A stretch of DNA of 45,994 nucleotides from Thiomicrorhabdus sp041583835 (GTDB lineage: Bacteria > Pseudomonadota > Gammaproteobacteria > Thiomicrospirales > Thiomicrospiraceae), in assembly GCF_041583835.1 (NCBI RefSeq), contig NZ_JBFHFC010000018.1, positions 1 through 45,994 on the forward strand, written 5' to 3'. Below the pieces are notes generated by a model. That model was not told the DNA's origin. It was given only the letters and a program-made list of their open reading frames with translations, and did no database searches. This document shows positions 1 to 7,049 of this stretch, piece after piece; position 1 is the stretch's first letter, and each line of letters starts with the position of its first letter. The position numbers and the translations under genes were made by a program.

Positions 1-46
1 CCCCTGCGTGACAGGCAGGTATTCTAACCAGCTGAACTACCGCTCC
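1..46 (-). tRNA. tRNA-Asp (GTC), 3' part cut by window edge
   Basis: Read on the minus strand, the first 46 nt match the 5' half of a gammaproteobacterial tRNA-Asp: acceptor strand GGAGCGG, D-arm with TTCAGCTGGTTAGAA, and anticodon stem-loop CCTGCCTGTCACGCAGG with anticodon GTC. The T-arm and 3' acceptor lie outside the window. It follows tRNA-Val by one base, so the two are one precursor transcript. Confidence 0.93.
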
Positions 47-47
47 G

Positions 48-123
48 TGGTGGGTGATACTGGGCTCGAACCAGTGACCCTCGCCTTGTAAGGGCGATGC
101 TCTCCCAACTGAGCTAATCACCC
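48..123 (-). tRNA. tRNA-Val (TAC), CCA encoded
   Basis: A complete 76-nt cloverleaf on the minus strand: GGGTGAT acceptor strand paired with ATCACCC, D-arm TAGCTCAGTTGGGAGAGCA, anticodon loop CTTACAA (anticodon TAC), T-loop GGTTCGAGCC, and genomically encoded CCA at 48-50. It is the first tRNA of a Val-Asp precursor driven by the promoter at 186-213. Confidence 0.96.
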
Positions 124-176
124 AATTAAGCCGCTTGGCAGGCCTTTCGGCTTGTCGTTATCGCTGTGCTTAATTG
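123..176 (-). other. Inverted repeat in the tRNA-Val/Asp leader
   Basis: A perfect 9-bp inverted repeat, CAATTAAGC at 123-131 and GCTTAATTG at 168-176, bounds the transcribed leader. The inner arm includes base 1 of tRNA-Val. The loop contains a small GCC-GAAA-GGC hairpin of the GNRA type. The leader RNA would therefore fold into a compact stem directly against the RNase P cleavage site. That it affects processing is inference. Confidence 0.6.
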
Positions 177-185
177 ATGTGGCGT

Positions 186-213
186 ATTATAGGTTGTTGG
201 GAGAAGTTGTCAA
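186..213 (-). promoter_or_regulatory. Sigma-70 promoter of the tRNA-Val/Asp operon
   Basis: Minus strand -35 TTGACA (208-213), 16-bp spacer and a perfect -10 TATAAT (186-191). Transcription should begin near 179, about 55 nt before mature tRNA-Val. These are consensus elements, as expected for a stable-RNA promoter. Confidence 0.8.
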
Positions 214-250
214 TTAAATTTATCTGTTTTTTACAAATTTTTGACAGATT

Positions 251-523
251 TTAATTAACGGCATCTTTTAGAGCTTTACCAGCAGAGAATTTAGGAACTT
301 TAGCCGCTGGAATTTGCATTTCAGCACCAGTTTGAGGGTTACGACCAGTACGTGCAGAACGCTCACCAACCTTAAAAGTACCGAAACCGATGATCGCTAC
401 AGAATCACCTTTGCTTAACGCACCAGTGATAGCAGAAACAGTCGCATCCAATGCACGAGCTGCATCAGCTTTTGTTAAACCAGCTTCTTCTGCAATTGCA
501 CTTACTAATTCAGATTTATTCAT
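251..523 (-). CDS. hupB: DNA-binding protein HU-beta
   Basis: A 90-residue nucleoid-associated protein of the HU/IHF family that binds and bends DNA without sequence preference. The sequence begins MNKSELVSAIAEEAG and carries the family beta-arm signature GFGTFKVGERSARTGRNPQ with the RNPQTG tip. I chose the ATG at 523 rather than the in-frame start at 547 because it gives the standard 90-residue length and sits 8 nt after GGAG. The gene follows lon, as in enterobacteria, but has its own strong promoter at 589-618. HU-beta is favoured over HU-alpha on this lon-linked position. Confidence 0.96.
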   Translation of the reverse strand: MNKSELVSAIAEEAGLTKADAARALDATVSAITGALSKGDSVAIIGFGTFKVGERSARTGRNPQTGAEMQIPAAKVPKFSAGKALKDAVN

Positions 524-588
524 TTGTTTAATCTCCATGAGTACCATTTATTTTGTTTGATTCTAGCGCCAGTCAAGGGCTAGCAACA

Positions 589-618
589 TTTATAGCAATC
601 CTTGCTTCACAGTGTCAA
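589..618 (-). promoter_or_regulatory. Sigma-70 promoter of hupB
   Basis: Minus strand TTGACA (613-618), 18-bp spacer, TATAAA (589-594), giving a start near 582 and a leader of about 59 nt before the hupB ATG. It lies in the lon-hupB gap, so hupB can be expressed independently of lon. Confidence 0.72.
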
Positions 619-641
619 GTAAAAAACCGTGAATTTACGAA

Positions 642-3059
642 TTAATGTCGTTTTGTGCCCTTTTCTGTCGTTTTAACCTTCTCGGTCCCCGAAAACGCCG
701 CTATATCATTACTTTCCTTTATGGGGCTAGGTAAAGATTCTAATGCGGCTGCAAACACTTCTTCAACCCATTGAACCGGACGAATATCGAGCTGTTTTTT
801 AACCTCTTCAGGAACGTCAGCCAAATCGCGAACATTATCATGTGGTATCAATACGGTTTTAATTCCGCCACGTAATGCCGCCAATAATTTTTCCTTAAGG
901 CCACCGATTGGAAGCACTTCACCACGTAAAGTAATCTCACCGGTCATGGCAACATCTGCCCGAACCGGAATTTTAGTCAATACGGATGTAATGGCGGTAC
1001 AAATCGCAATACCCGCACTCGGTCCGTCTTTTTTGATTGCACCCTCAGGAAAATGTAAATGCAGATCTAGATTCTCATAAAAATCTTCACTGAGACCCAA
1101 ACTGGCAGAACGGCTACGAATCACACTCATGGCCGTATCTACGGACTCTTTCATGACACTGCCCAATTGACCGGTACTGGAGTATTTACCCTTACCAGGC
1201 ATAGCCGTCGCTTCGATACGCAGCAGATCACCACCGACACGTGTCCAGGCCAAACCGGCCACCTGTCCGACACGGTTCATCTCATCCGCCAAACCGATGC
1301 GGTAACGTGCCACACCTAAATAAGACTCTAATTCATCCGGAGTAATGACAATCTTGCCGCTGACTTCTTCCGTCACCAATTTCTTAACCGCTTTACGGCA
1401 AATCTTAGCCAACTCACGTGCCAATAGACGTACGCCCGCTTCGCGCGTGTAGGTTTCGATAATGGCTTTAAGCGCCTCTTCGGTAATTTCGAGCTCACCG
1501 GCCTTTAAGCCATGATCCTTCTCAGCTCTCGGCAACAAGTGCTGACGAGCAATATTCAACTTCTCAGGCTCGGTATACCCTGAAAGGTTAATCACCTCCA
1601 TACGGTCAAGCAACGCTTCCGGAATATCCATCGAGTTAGAAGTCGCAACAAACATCACATCCGACAAGTCATAATCGACTTCAAGATAGTGATCGTTAAA
1701 GGTACTGTTCTGTTCGGGATCCAAGACCTCCAACAAAGCACTGGCCGGATCACCGCGCATATCACTCGACATTTTATCGATCTCATCCAACAGGAATAGC
1801 GGATTTCTGGTGCCGGCCGTACTCATCTTTTGAATGATCTTACCCGGCAAGGCGCCGATATAAGTCTTACGGTGACCGCGAATCTCGGCTTCGTCACGCA
1901 CACCGCCTAAAGACATACGTACGTATTTACGGTTCGTCGCTTCGGCAATAGAGCGTGCCAAAGAGGTTTTACCAACCCCCGGAGGCCCAACCAGACACAA
2001 AATAGGCCCTTTCATCTTACGTACACGCTTCTGAACGGCCAGATATTCGACAATACGCTCTTTAACCTTCTCCAAGCCGTAGTGTTGACTGTCTAGAATG
2101 TCCTCGGCCTTATGCAAGTCTTTGGAAACTCGGCTACGCTTTTTCCAAGGAATATCCAACAACCAATCCAGGTAGTTTCTCACCACGGTCGCTTCGGAAG
2201 ACTGCGCAGGCATCATCTTAAGCTTCTTCAACTCGGCTTTCGCTTTGGTTTTCGCTTCTTCAGTTAAGCCGACTTCTTCAATCTTCTCTGAAATCTGATC
2301 GAATTCACTGACCGTCTCTTCATCATCACCGGCCAACTCACTGTGAATCGCCTTAATCTTTTCGTTTAGATAATACTCACGCTGAGTTTTATCCATCTGT
2401 TTCTTAATACGTGTCGTAATACGCTTTTCGGATTCCAACAACTCTCTTTCTGTTTCAACCACCGTCAACATTCTTTCCAGACGCTCGTTGACCGCCGCCA
2501 ATTCCAACAAAGCCTGCTTTTCGCTGACTTTGAGATTCACATTAGCCGAAACCAGATCGACCAAACGATCTGCATCCTCTTCCTTCTTAACCGAACTGAT
2601 GACTTCGGACGGAATCTTCTTCTTAAGTTCGCCGTATTTAACGAAACTGTCTTTCAATGCACGCATCAATACCACGGTATCGGCTTCGTTTTCTTCTACG
2701 GACATAAATTCGGAAATATCGCCCATCAGCACATTGGTTTCATGATTCAGACTTAATAATCTAAAACGCTGCACCCCTTCCACCAGCACCTTCACCGTGC
2801 CGTCCGGCAACTTTAGCAACTGCAAAATATTCGCCATCGTTCCGACGGAATATAAATCTTCCATACTCGGGACATCCAGTTCCGCACTTTTTTGCGTCAC
2901 TAGAAAAATTTGCTTATCCCCTTCCATCGCTTCATTCAGTGCTTGAATCGATTTCTCACGCCCGACAAAAAGCGGCATCACGTTGCCGGGAAACACCACT
3001 ACATCACGTAGCGGAAGCACTAATACATTCATTTTCATTGTTACTTGGTCGAGTTCCAT
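642..3059 (-). CDS. lon: ATP-dependent protease Lon
   Basis: An 805-residue Lon protease that unfolds and degrades misfolded and regulatory proteins in the cytoplasm. Order: N-terminal substrate-binding LON domain with LPLRDVVVFPGNVMPLFVGR near the start, a coiled-coil segment, an AAA+ module with Walker A GPPGVGKTSLA (about residue 360) and Walker B FLLDEIDKM (about 430), then the protease domain with the catalytic serine in KDGPSAGIA (about 682) and the dyad lysine in GGLKEKLLAA (about 725). The start has AGGAAGG about 6 nt upstream. A strong terminator separates it from clpX, so lon must have its own promoter in a gap of under 100 bp. I could not place a heat-shock promoter there with confidence. 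Confidence 0.98.
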   Translation of the reverse strand: MELDQVTMKMNVLVLPLRDVVVFPGNVMPLFVGREKSIQALNEAMEGDKQIFLVTQKSAELDVPSMEDLYSVGTMANILQLLKLPDGTVKVLVEGVQRFRLLSLNHETNVLMGDISEFMSVEENEADTVVLMRALKDSFVKYGELKKKIPSEVISSVKKEEDADRLVDLVSANVNLKVSEKQALLELAAVNERLERMLTVVETERELLESEKRITTRIKKQMDKTQREYYLNEKIKAIHSELAGDDEETVSEFDQISEKIEEVGLTEEAKTKAKAELKKLKMMPAQSSEATVVRNYLDWLLDIPWKKRSRVSKDLHKAEDILDSQHYGLEKVKERIVEYLAVQKRVRKMKGPILCLVGPPGVGKTSLARSIAEATNRKYVRMSLGGVRDEAEIRGHRKTYIGALPGKIIQKMSTAGTRNPLFLLDEIDKMSSDMRGDPASALLEVLDPEQNSTFNDHYLEVDYDLSDVMFVATSNSMDIPEALLDRMEVINLSGYTEPEKLNIARQHLLPRAEKDHGLKAGELEITEEALKAIIETYTREAGVRLLARELAKICRKAVKKLVTEEVSGKIVITPDELESYLGVARYRIGLADEMNRVGQVAGLAWTRVGGDLLRIEATAMPGKGKYSSTGQLGSVMKESVDTAMSVIRSRSASLGLSEDFYENLDLHLHFPEGAIKKDGPSAGIAICTAITSVLTKIPVRADVAMTGEITLRGEVLPIGGLKEKLLAALRGGIKTVLIPHDNVRDLADVPEEVKKQLDIRPVQWVEEVFAAALESLPSPIKESNDIAAFSGTEKVKTTEKGTKRH

Positions 3060-3090
3060 GTTTTTCCTTCCTATAAAAGGGTAAGCACCA

Positions 3091-3121
3091 AAAAAAATAC
3101 CCAGCCAAGCTGGGTATTTTT
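3091..3121 (-). terminator. Intrinsic terminator after clpX
   Basis: A 9-bp perfect stem ATACCCAGC (3097-3105) / GCTGGGTAT (3109-3117) with a 3-nt loop. On the minus strand it is followed by a run of T (the A-run at 3091-3097), so it ends clpPX transcription before lon. Confidence 0.85.
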
Positions 3122-3156
3122 AAAAGATGTTTTTGCCGTTTGCTAATAGTAAATCG

Positions 3157-4419
3157 TTATTCACTAGAGGCTTTTTTAGGCTCATCTTCCTTAAACACCA
3201 TCATTGGGGGTTTCTTACCTTGAATCACTGCTTTATTAATAACGACTTTCTCGACATTTTTCAAGCTTGGTAAGTCATACATTGTGTCTAGCAACAACTG
3301 CTCCATAATCGAACGTAATCCACGCGCACCGGTTTTACGCTCAATTGCAAGCTTGGCAATTTCCAATAAAGCATCTTTTCTGAACTGCAATTCAGCCCCT
3401 TCCAACTCGAACATTTTCTGGAACTGCTTCACCAATGCATTCTTAGGCTCGGTCAAAATTTGCACCAATGCCTCTTCATTCAACTCTTCCAAAGCGGAAA
3501 TCATCGGCAAACGTCCGACAAATTCCGGAATCAAACCGAACTTGATCAAATCTTCCGGTTCGATACTCTGGAATTTCTCGGAAATCGTCTTCTTCTTATC
3601 CGCAGATTTCACTTCTGCCGCAAAGCCGATACCCAAATTGGTTTCCATGCGCTGATCGATGATCTTATCCAAACCTTCGAACGCCCCACCGACGATAAAC
3701 AGAATCTTGGAAGTATCGACTTGGATCATGTCCTGATTCGGATGTTTACGCCCACCCTGAGGAGGAACTGATGCTTGGGTACCTTCGATCAACTTTAGCA
3801 ATGCCTGCTGAACACCTTCACCGGAAACGTCACGGGTAATCGACGGATTTTCGGATTTTCGGGTAATCTTATCGATCTCATCGATATAGATGATACCGCG
3901 CTCGGCCTTTTCCGGATCGTTATCACAACGTTGCAGCAACTTAAGTACGATACTTTCAACGTCCTCACCAACGTAACCGGCTTCGGTCAAAGTTGTTGCA
4001 TCGGCAATTGCAAAAGGAACGTCCAACAGACGCGCCAAGGTTTGCGCCAACAAAGTTTTACCCGAACCGGTCGGCCCGATTAAAAGGATGTTACTCTTAG
4101 TCAGTTCGACGTCGTCTTTAACATGAGAGTTCTGCAAACGTTTGTAGTGGTTATAAACCGCTACCGAAAGTACCTTCTTTGCGGAATGCTGCCCGATAAC
4201 ATAATCGTCCAAAATCTTGCTGATCTCGTGAGGCGTCGGCAAATTCTCAAGTTCGAAGTGCGATAACTCTTCGCCGCCGAACTCTTCTTGCAAAATATCA
4301 TTACAAAGCTCGACACATTCATCACAGATATACACCGAAGGACCGGCTATGAGTTTACGAACCTCATCTTGCCCTTTTCCGCAAAATGAACAATATAATG
4401 TCTTTTCATCACTCATCAA
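3157..4419 (-). CDS. clpX: ClpX, ATP-dependent unfoldase of ClpXP
   Basis: A 420-residue AAA+ unfoldase that recognises ssrA-tagged and other substrates and feeds them to ClpP. The N-terminal zinc-binding domain has cysteines 10, 13, 32 and 35 (CSFC and CDEC). The AAA+ domain has Walker A GPTGSGKT (about 115-122) and Walker B IIYIDEIDKI. The ClpP-docking loop motif IGF appears in NLGIGFAAEV. It starts 7 nt downstream of the clpP stop, so the two are co-transcribed, and it ends at the terminator 3091-3121. Confidence 0.98.
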   Translation of the reverse strand: MMSDEKTLYCSFCGKGQDEVRKLIAGPSVYICDECVELCNDILQEEFGGEELSHFELENLPTPHEISKILDDYVIGQHSAKKVLSVAVYNHYKRLQNSHVKDDVELTKSNILLIGPTGSGKTLLAQTLARLLDVPFAIADATTLTEAGYVGEDVESIVLKLLQRCDNDPEKAERGIIYIDEIDKITRKSENPSITRDVSGEGVQQALLKLIEGTQASVPPQGGRKHPNQDMIQVDTSKILFIVGGAFEGLDKIIDQRMETNLGIGFAAEVKSADKKKTISEKFQSIEPEDLIKFGLIPEFVGRLPMISALEELNEEALVQILTEPKNALVKQFQKMFELEGAELQFRKDALLEIAKLAIERKTGARGLRSIMEQLLLDTMYDLPSLKNVEKVVINKAVIQGKKPPMMVFKEDEPKKASSE

Positions 4420-4426
4420 TCTAATC

Positions 4427-5041
4427 CTATCGTTGTGTCAATACTTGATCTACCAAACCATACTCAAGCGCTTGTTGCGCACTCATGAAATTATCACGAT
4501 CCGTATCTTTTTCGATGGTTTTTAAGCTTTGACCGGTATGATCCGCCAAAGCTCTATTTAAGGTATCTTTGATTTTCATGATTTCCTGAGCGTGGATCTG
4601 GATATCACTCGCCTGCCCCTGGAACCCGCCTAAAGGCTGATGAATCATGACTCGTGAATTCGGCAACGCGTAACGCTTACCTTTAGCACCGGCGGAAAGT
4701 AAGAAAGACCCCATACTGGCTGCCTGACCGATACACATCGTACTGACATCCGGTTTAATGAAACGCATGGTGTCATAAATCGCCATACCTGCGGTCACAC
4801 TTCCACCCGGAGAGTTAATGTATAAATGGATGTCTTTATCCGGATTCTCTGATTCCAAAAACAGCATCTGCGCCACAATCAAATTAGCCATATGGTCTTC
4901 GACCTGACCGACCATAAAAATAACGCGTTCTTTTAATAAACGAGAGTAAATATCGTAGGAACGCTCCCCGCGACTCGTTTGTTCAATAACCATTGGGATT
5001 AAAGCGTTTTGAACCAAATTACTATCCATTCTGTATACCAT
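4427..5041 (-). CDS. clpP: ClpP, ATP-dependent Clp protease proteolytic subunit
   Basis: A 204-residue serine peptidase forming the tetradecameric barrel of ClpXP/ClpAP. The catalytic triad is visible: Ser109 in GQAASMGSFLL, His134 in MIHQPLGG and Asp183 in TDRDNFMS. The start at 5041 gives a length close to the E. coli precursor (207). A second in-frame ATG at 5029 is also possible, because the only Shine-Dalgarno-like element, GAGG, lies 3 nt before the first and 13 nt before the second. It forms the clpPX operon. Confidence 0.97.
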   Translation of the reverse strand: MVYRMDSNLVQNALIPMVIEQTSRGERSYDIYSRLLKERVIFMVGQVEDHMANLIVAQMLFLESENPDKDIHLYINSPGGSVTAGMAIYDTMRFIKPDVSTMCIGQAASMGSFLLSAGAKGKRYALPNSRVMIHQPLGGFQGQASDIQIHAQEIMKIKDTLNRALADHTGQSLKTIEKDTDRDNFMSAQQALEYGLVDQVLTQR

Positions 5042-5098
5042 GCCTCGTTTATTTCAATTATTGATATTCTTTATGAGGTATCTTAGCCTTTTCTTAAG

Positions 5099-5154
5099 CA
5101 AAAAAAAACTTAACCCCGAAGACAAATTAAAAATTTCCCTCGGCAGGTTAAGTT
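5099..5154 (-). terminator. Intrinsic terminator after tig
   Basis: Outer arms CTTAACC (5109-5115) and GGTTAAG (5147-5153) with inner CCGA/TCGG pairing. On the minus strand it is followed by a long T-run (the A-run at 5100-5108). It separates tig from clpP. Confidence 0.7.
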
Positions 5155-5163
5155 TTCTTTACA

Positions 5164-5185
5164 GCCGGAACCGAAAAGTTCCGGC
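5164..5185 (-). other. GC-rich hairpin in the tig 3' UTR
   Basis: A perfect 8-bp stem GCCGGAAC (5164-5171) / GTTCCGGC (5178-5185) with a 6-nt loop, 22 nt after the tig stop and just upstream of the terminator. It has no T-run of its own, so it probably stabilises the 3' end or assists termination. Confidence 0.55.
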
Positions 5186-5206
5186 AAAACTTGCTCAAAA
5201 GTTCGA

Positions 5207-6520
5207 TTAAGCAGCCGTATTAACGACTTCCTCAAATGACTTCTTCACTTCTTTCACTTTGGCTTCGGAAAGCACTTTCTCAGCAACCGCATTTTCAACG
5301 ATAATCGCTTTGATTTCGTTTAGAGCCTGAGGATTCTGCTTATACCAGTTAACCACTTCAGAAGGATCTTCGTAAGAAGAAGCCTGTTCCTGGATGAATG
5401 CATCTACGTCGGCATCAGAAGCTTCGATGTTGTTGGCACGAATAACGTCACCCATGATCAAACCTAACTTAACGCGTTTTTCAGCATCTGCCTGGAAATG
5501 ATCCGCAGAAATATTAACGTCTTCTGGCTTCATACCTTGCTGCTGCAATCTCTGAACCATGTTGTTCATCAAGTTTTGAACTTCCTGGTCAACCAATGCT
5601 TTAGGAAGTTGAACATCAACGATTTCCTGTAGTGCATCTAATGCAGAAGTACGGTTCTGGTTTTGAACGGCACGCGCCAACTCTTTTTCCATGTTGTCTT
5701 TGATTTCATTGCGAAGCGCTTCTTCAGTTCCTTCTTCGATACCGAAAGACTTAACAAACTCTTCATCGATCTCAGGAAGCTCTTTAGTCGAAACCGAGTG
5801 AACGGTAATGTCGAAAGTCGCAGTCTTACCTTTTAGCGCTTCTGCCTGATAATCTTCAGGGAATGTCACTTCAATCGTCTTTTCTTCGCCTTTCTTCATG
5901 CCGATGATACCGTCTTCAAAACCAGGAATCATACGACCGCTACCTAGTTCCAAAGGAACGTTTTCGGCAGAACCACCTTCAAAAACTTCTCCATCGATCT
6001 TACCGACGAAATCCATAATGACCTGCTCACCTTTCTTAGCTTTCTTAGCAGCGCTCTTAGAAGGTTTCCAAGCCATGCGCTGTTCGCGAAGGCGAGTAAT
6101 CATGTCTTCTACGTCTTTGTCCGTTACTTCAGCAACGATTTTTTCAGCCTTGGCACCAGAAAACTCAGGAATAGTGATTTCCGGATAAACTTCGAAACGA
6201 GCAGTGAATGTAATTGAACCGTCTTTATCGTCCAACTCGTCAAACATTGGGTAACCAGCCACCTTCAAAGACTCTTGTGCAACCGCATCGTAGAATGTCT
6301 GCTGGATTTTCTCACCCATCACTTCCTGCTTAACCTGTGCACCGTGGCGTTTTTTGACAACGTTCAACGGCACTTTACCAGGACGAAAACCATCCATTTT
6401 CACGGTACGACGGATTTCGTTTAAACGCTTCTCGACTTGACTGTTTAATTCATCAGATGGGAATGTGACAGTAATTTTATGCTCAAGACCTTGTTCTGGC
6501 TTTTCTACAGTTACTTGCAT
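5207..6520 (-). CDS. tig: Trigger factor, ribosome-bound chaperone
   Basis: A 437-residue chaperone and prolyl isomerase that meets nascent chains at the ribosome exit tunnel. The N-terminal ribosome-binding domain has the signature GFRPGKVP at 44-51. The central FKBP-type isomerase domain runs from about 157 to 240 (QVIMDFVGKIDGEVFEGG, then MIPGFEDGIIGMKKGEE). The C-terminal helical arms follow. The Shine-Dalgarno GAGAAAAG is 6-8 nt upstream of the ATG. It heads the tig-clpP-clpX-lon-hupB block and has a structured leader (6551-6578). Confidence 0.98.
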   Translation of the reverse strand: MQVTVEKPEQGLEHKITVTFPSDELNSQVEKRLNEIRRTVKMDGFRPGKVPLNVVKKRHGAQVKQEVMGEKIQQTFYDAVAQESLKVAGYPMFDELDDKDGSITFTARFEVYPEITIPEFSGAKAEKIVAEVTDKDVEDMITRLREQRMAWKPSKSAAKKAKKGEQVIMDFVGKIDGEVFEGGSAENVPLELGSGRMIPGFEDGIIGMKKGEEKTIEVTFPEDYQAEALKGKTATFDITVHSVSTKELPEIDEEFVKSFGIEEGTEEALRNEIKDNMEKELARAVQNQNRTSALDALQEIVDVQLPKALVDQEVQNLMNNMVQRLQQQGMKPEDVNISADHFQADAEKRVKLGLIMGDVIRANNIEASDADVDAFIQEQASSYEDPSEVVNWYKQNPQALNEIKAIIVENAVAEKVLSEAKVKEVKKSFEEVVNTAA

Positions 6521-6550
6521 GTTCTTTTCTCAAAGTTGGTTATTAAAATA

Positions 6551-6578
6551 AGCTACCGTGTATTCAAACACAGTAGCT
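6551..6578 (-). other. Hairpin in the tig 5' leader
   Basis: Arms AGCTACCGTGT (6551-6561) and ACACAGTAGCT (6568-6578) pair over 11 positions around a 6-nt loop. The single non-Watson-Crick position is a C/A mismatch on the plus strand but a G-U wobble in the minus-strand RNA, so the structure favours the tig transcript. It lies about 31 nt upstream of the tig ATG. Confidence 0.6.
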
Positions 6579-6594
6579 AGAAATAAGGTGCAAA

Positions 6595-6600
6595 ATTATA
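6595..6600 (-). promoter_or_regulatory. Candidate -10 box of the tig promoter
   Basis: A perfect TATAAT on the minus strand that would start transcription near 6588, just ahead of the leader hairpin. There is no convincing -35 at 16-18 bp, only an A+T-rich tract, so the call rests on the -10 and its position. Confidence 0.45.
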
Positions 6601-6770
6601 CTTTTTTATTGGAAAAAATTAAAGAAAAACAAAGAAAAACAACAAGAAATATTTCTAAGCTCTTTGTCCGGCACAAAAAAAGTGCTAGAATTTTGATAAT
6701 TTTTTTGTATAGACCAATTAGATATTTTTTAATTTTATATAAAAATATCTGCAAGATTCAAGGACATAAC

Positions 6771-6977
6771 ATGAATATTGAAAGAATCGTTTTACTCGTT
6801 GCCGGAACCATGGTGTTAGGCAGTGCCATTCTTAGTGTTTACCACACACCTGAATGGATCTACCTAACCGGTTTCGTGGGTGCCAACCTGGTATTTTCCG
6901 GCATCACCGGCTTCTGCCCGATGGTTAAAATCCTACGTAAATTTGGATTGAAACACGGTTTGGCGTTTACAAAGTAA
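6771..6977 (+). CDS. DUF2892 small inner-membrane protein (YgaP C-terminal-like)
   Basis: A 68-residue protein with two hydrophobic segments (about 5-22 and 28-45) and the family pattern in which a glycine-rich second helix is followed by GFCPMVKILRKFG. It matches the DUF2892 membrane region that in YgaP is fused to a rhodanese domain; here it stands alone. The ATG at 6771 has AGGA 8 nt upstream; the longer open frame upstream is A+T-rich leader and not coding-like. Its function is unknown, though such proteins are often linked to sulfur metabolism. Confidence 0.85.
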   Translation: MNIERIVLLVAGTMVLGSAILSVYHTPEWIYLTGFVGANLVFSGITGFCPMVKILRKFGLKHGLAFTK

Positions 6978-7003
6978 GCATTTAAAACTTACTCGACACC
7001 AAT

Positions 7004-7031
7004 AAAAAGGCCTGAACTTCAGGCCTTTTTT
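7004..7031. terminator. Bidirectional terminator between DUF2892 gene and yheS
   Basis: Stem AAAAAGGCCTG / CAGGCCTTTTT around a 5-nt loop, with an A-run on one side and a T-run on the other. It serves the convergent plus-strand DUF2892 gene and minus-strand yheS. Confidence 0.88.
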
Positions 7032-7049
7032 ATTCTCCGAACATATTAT

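Noticed and set aside
5099..5185. Paired hairpins after tig as a REP-type repeat
   Set aside because: The two hairpins differ in sequence and no further copies were noticed in the window.
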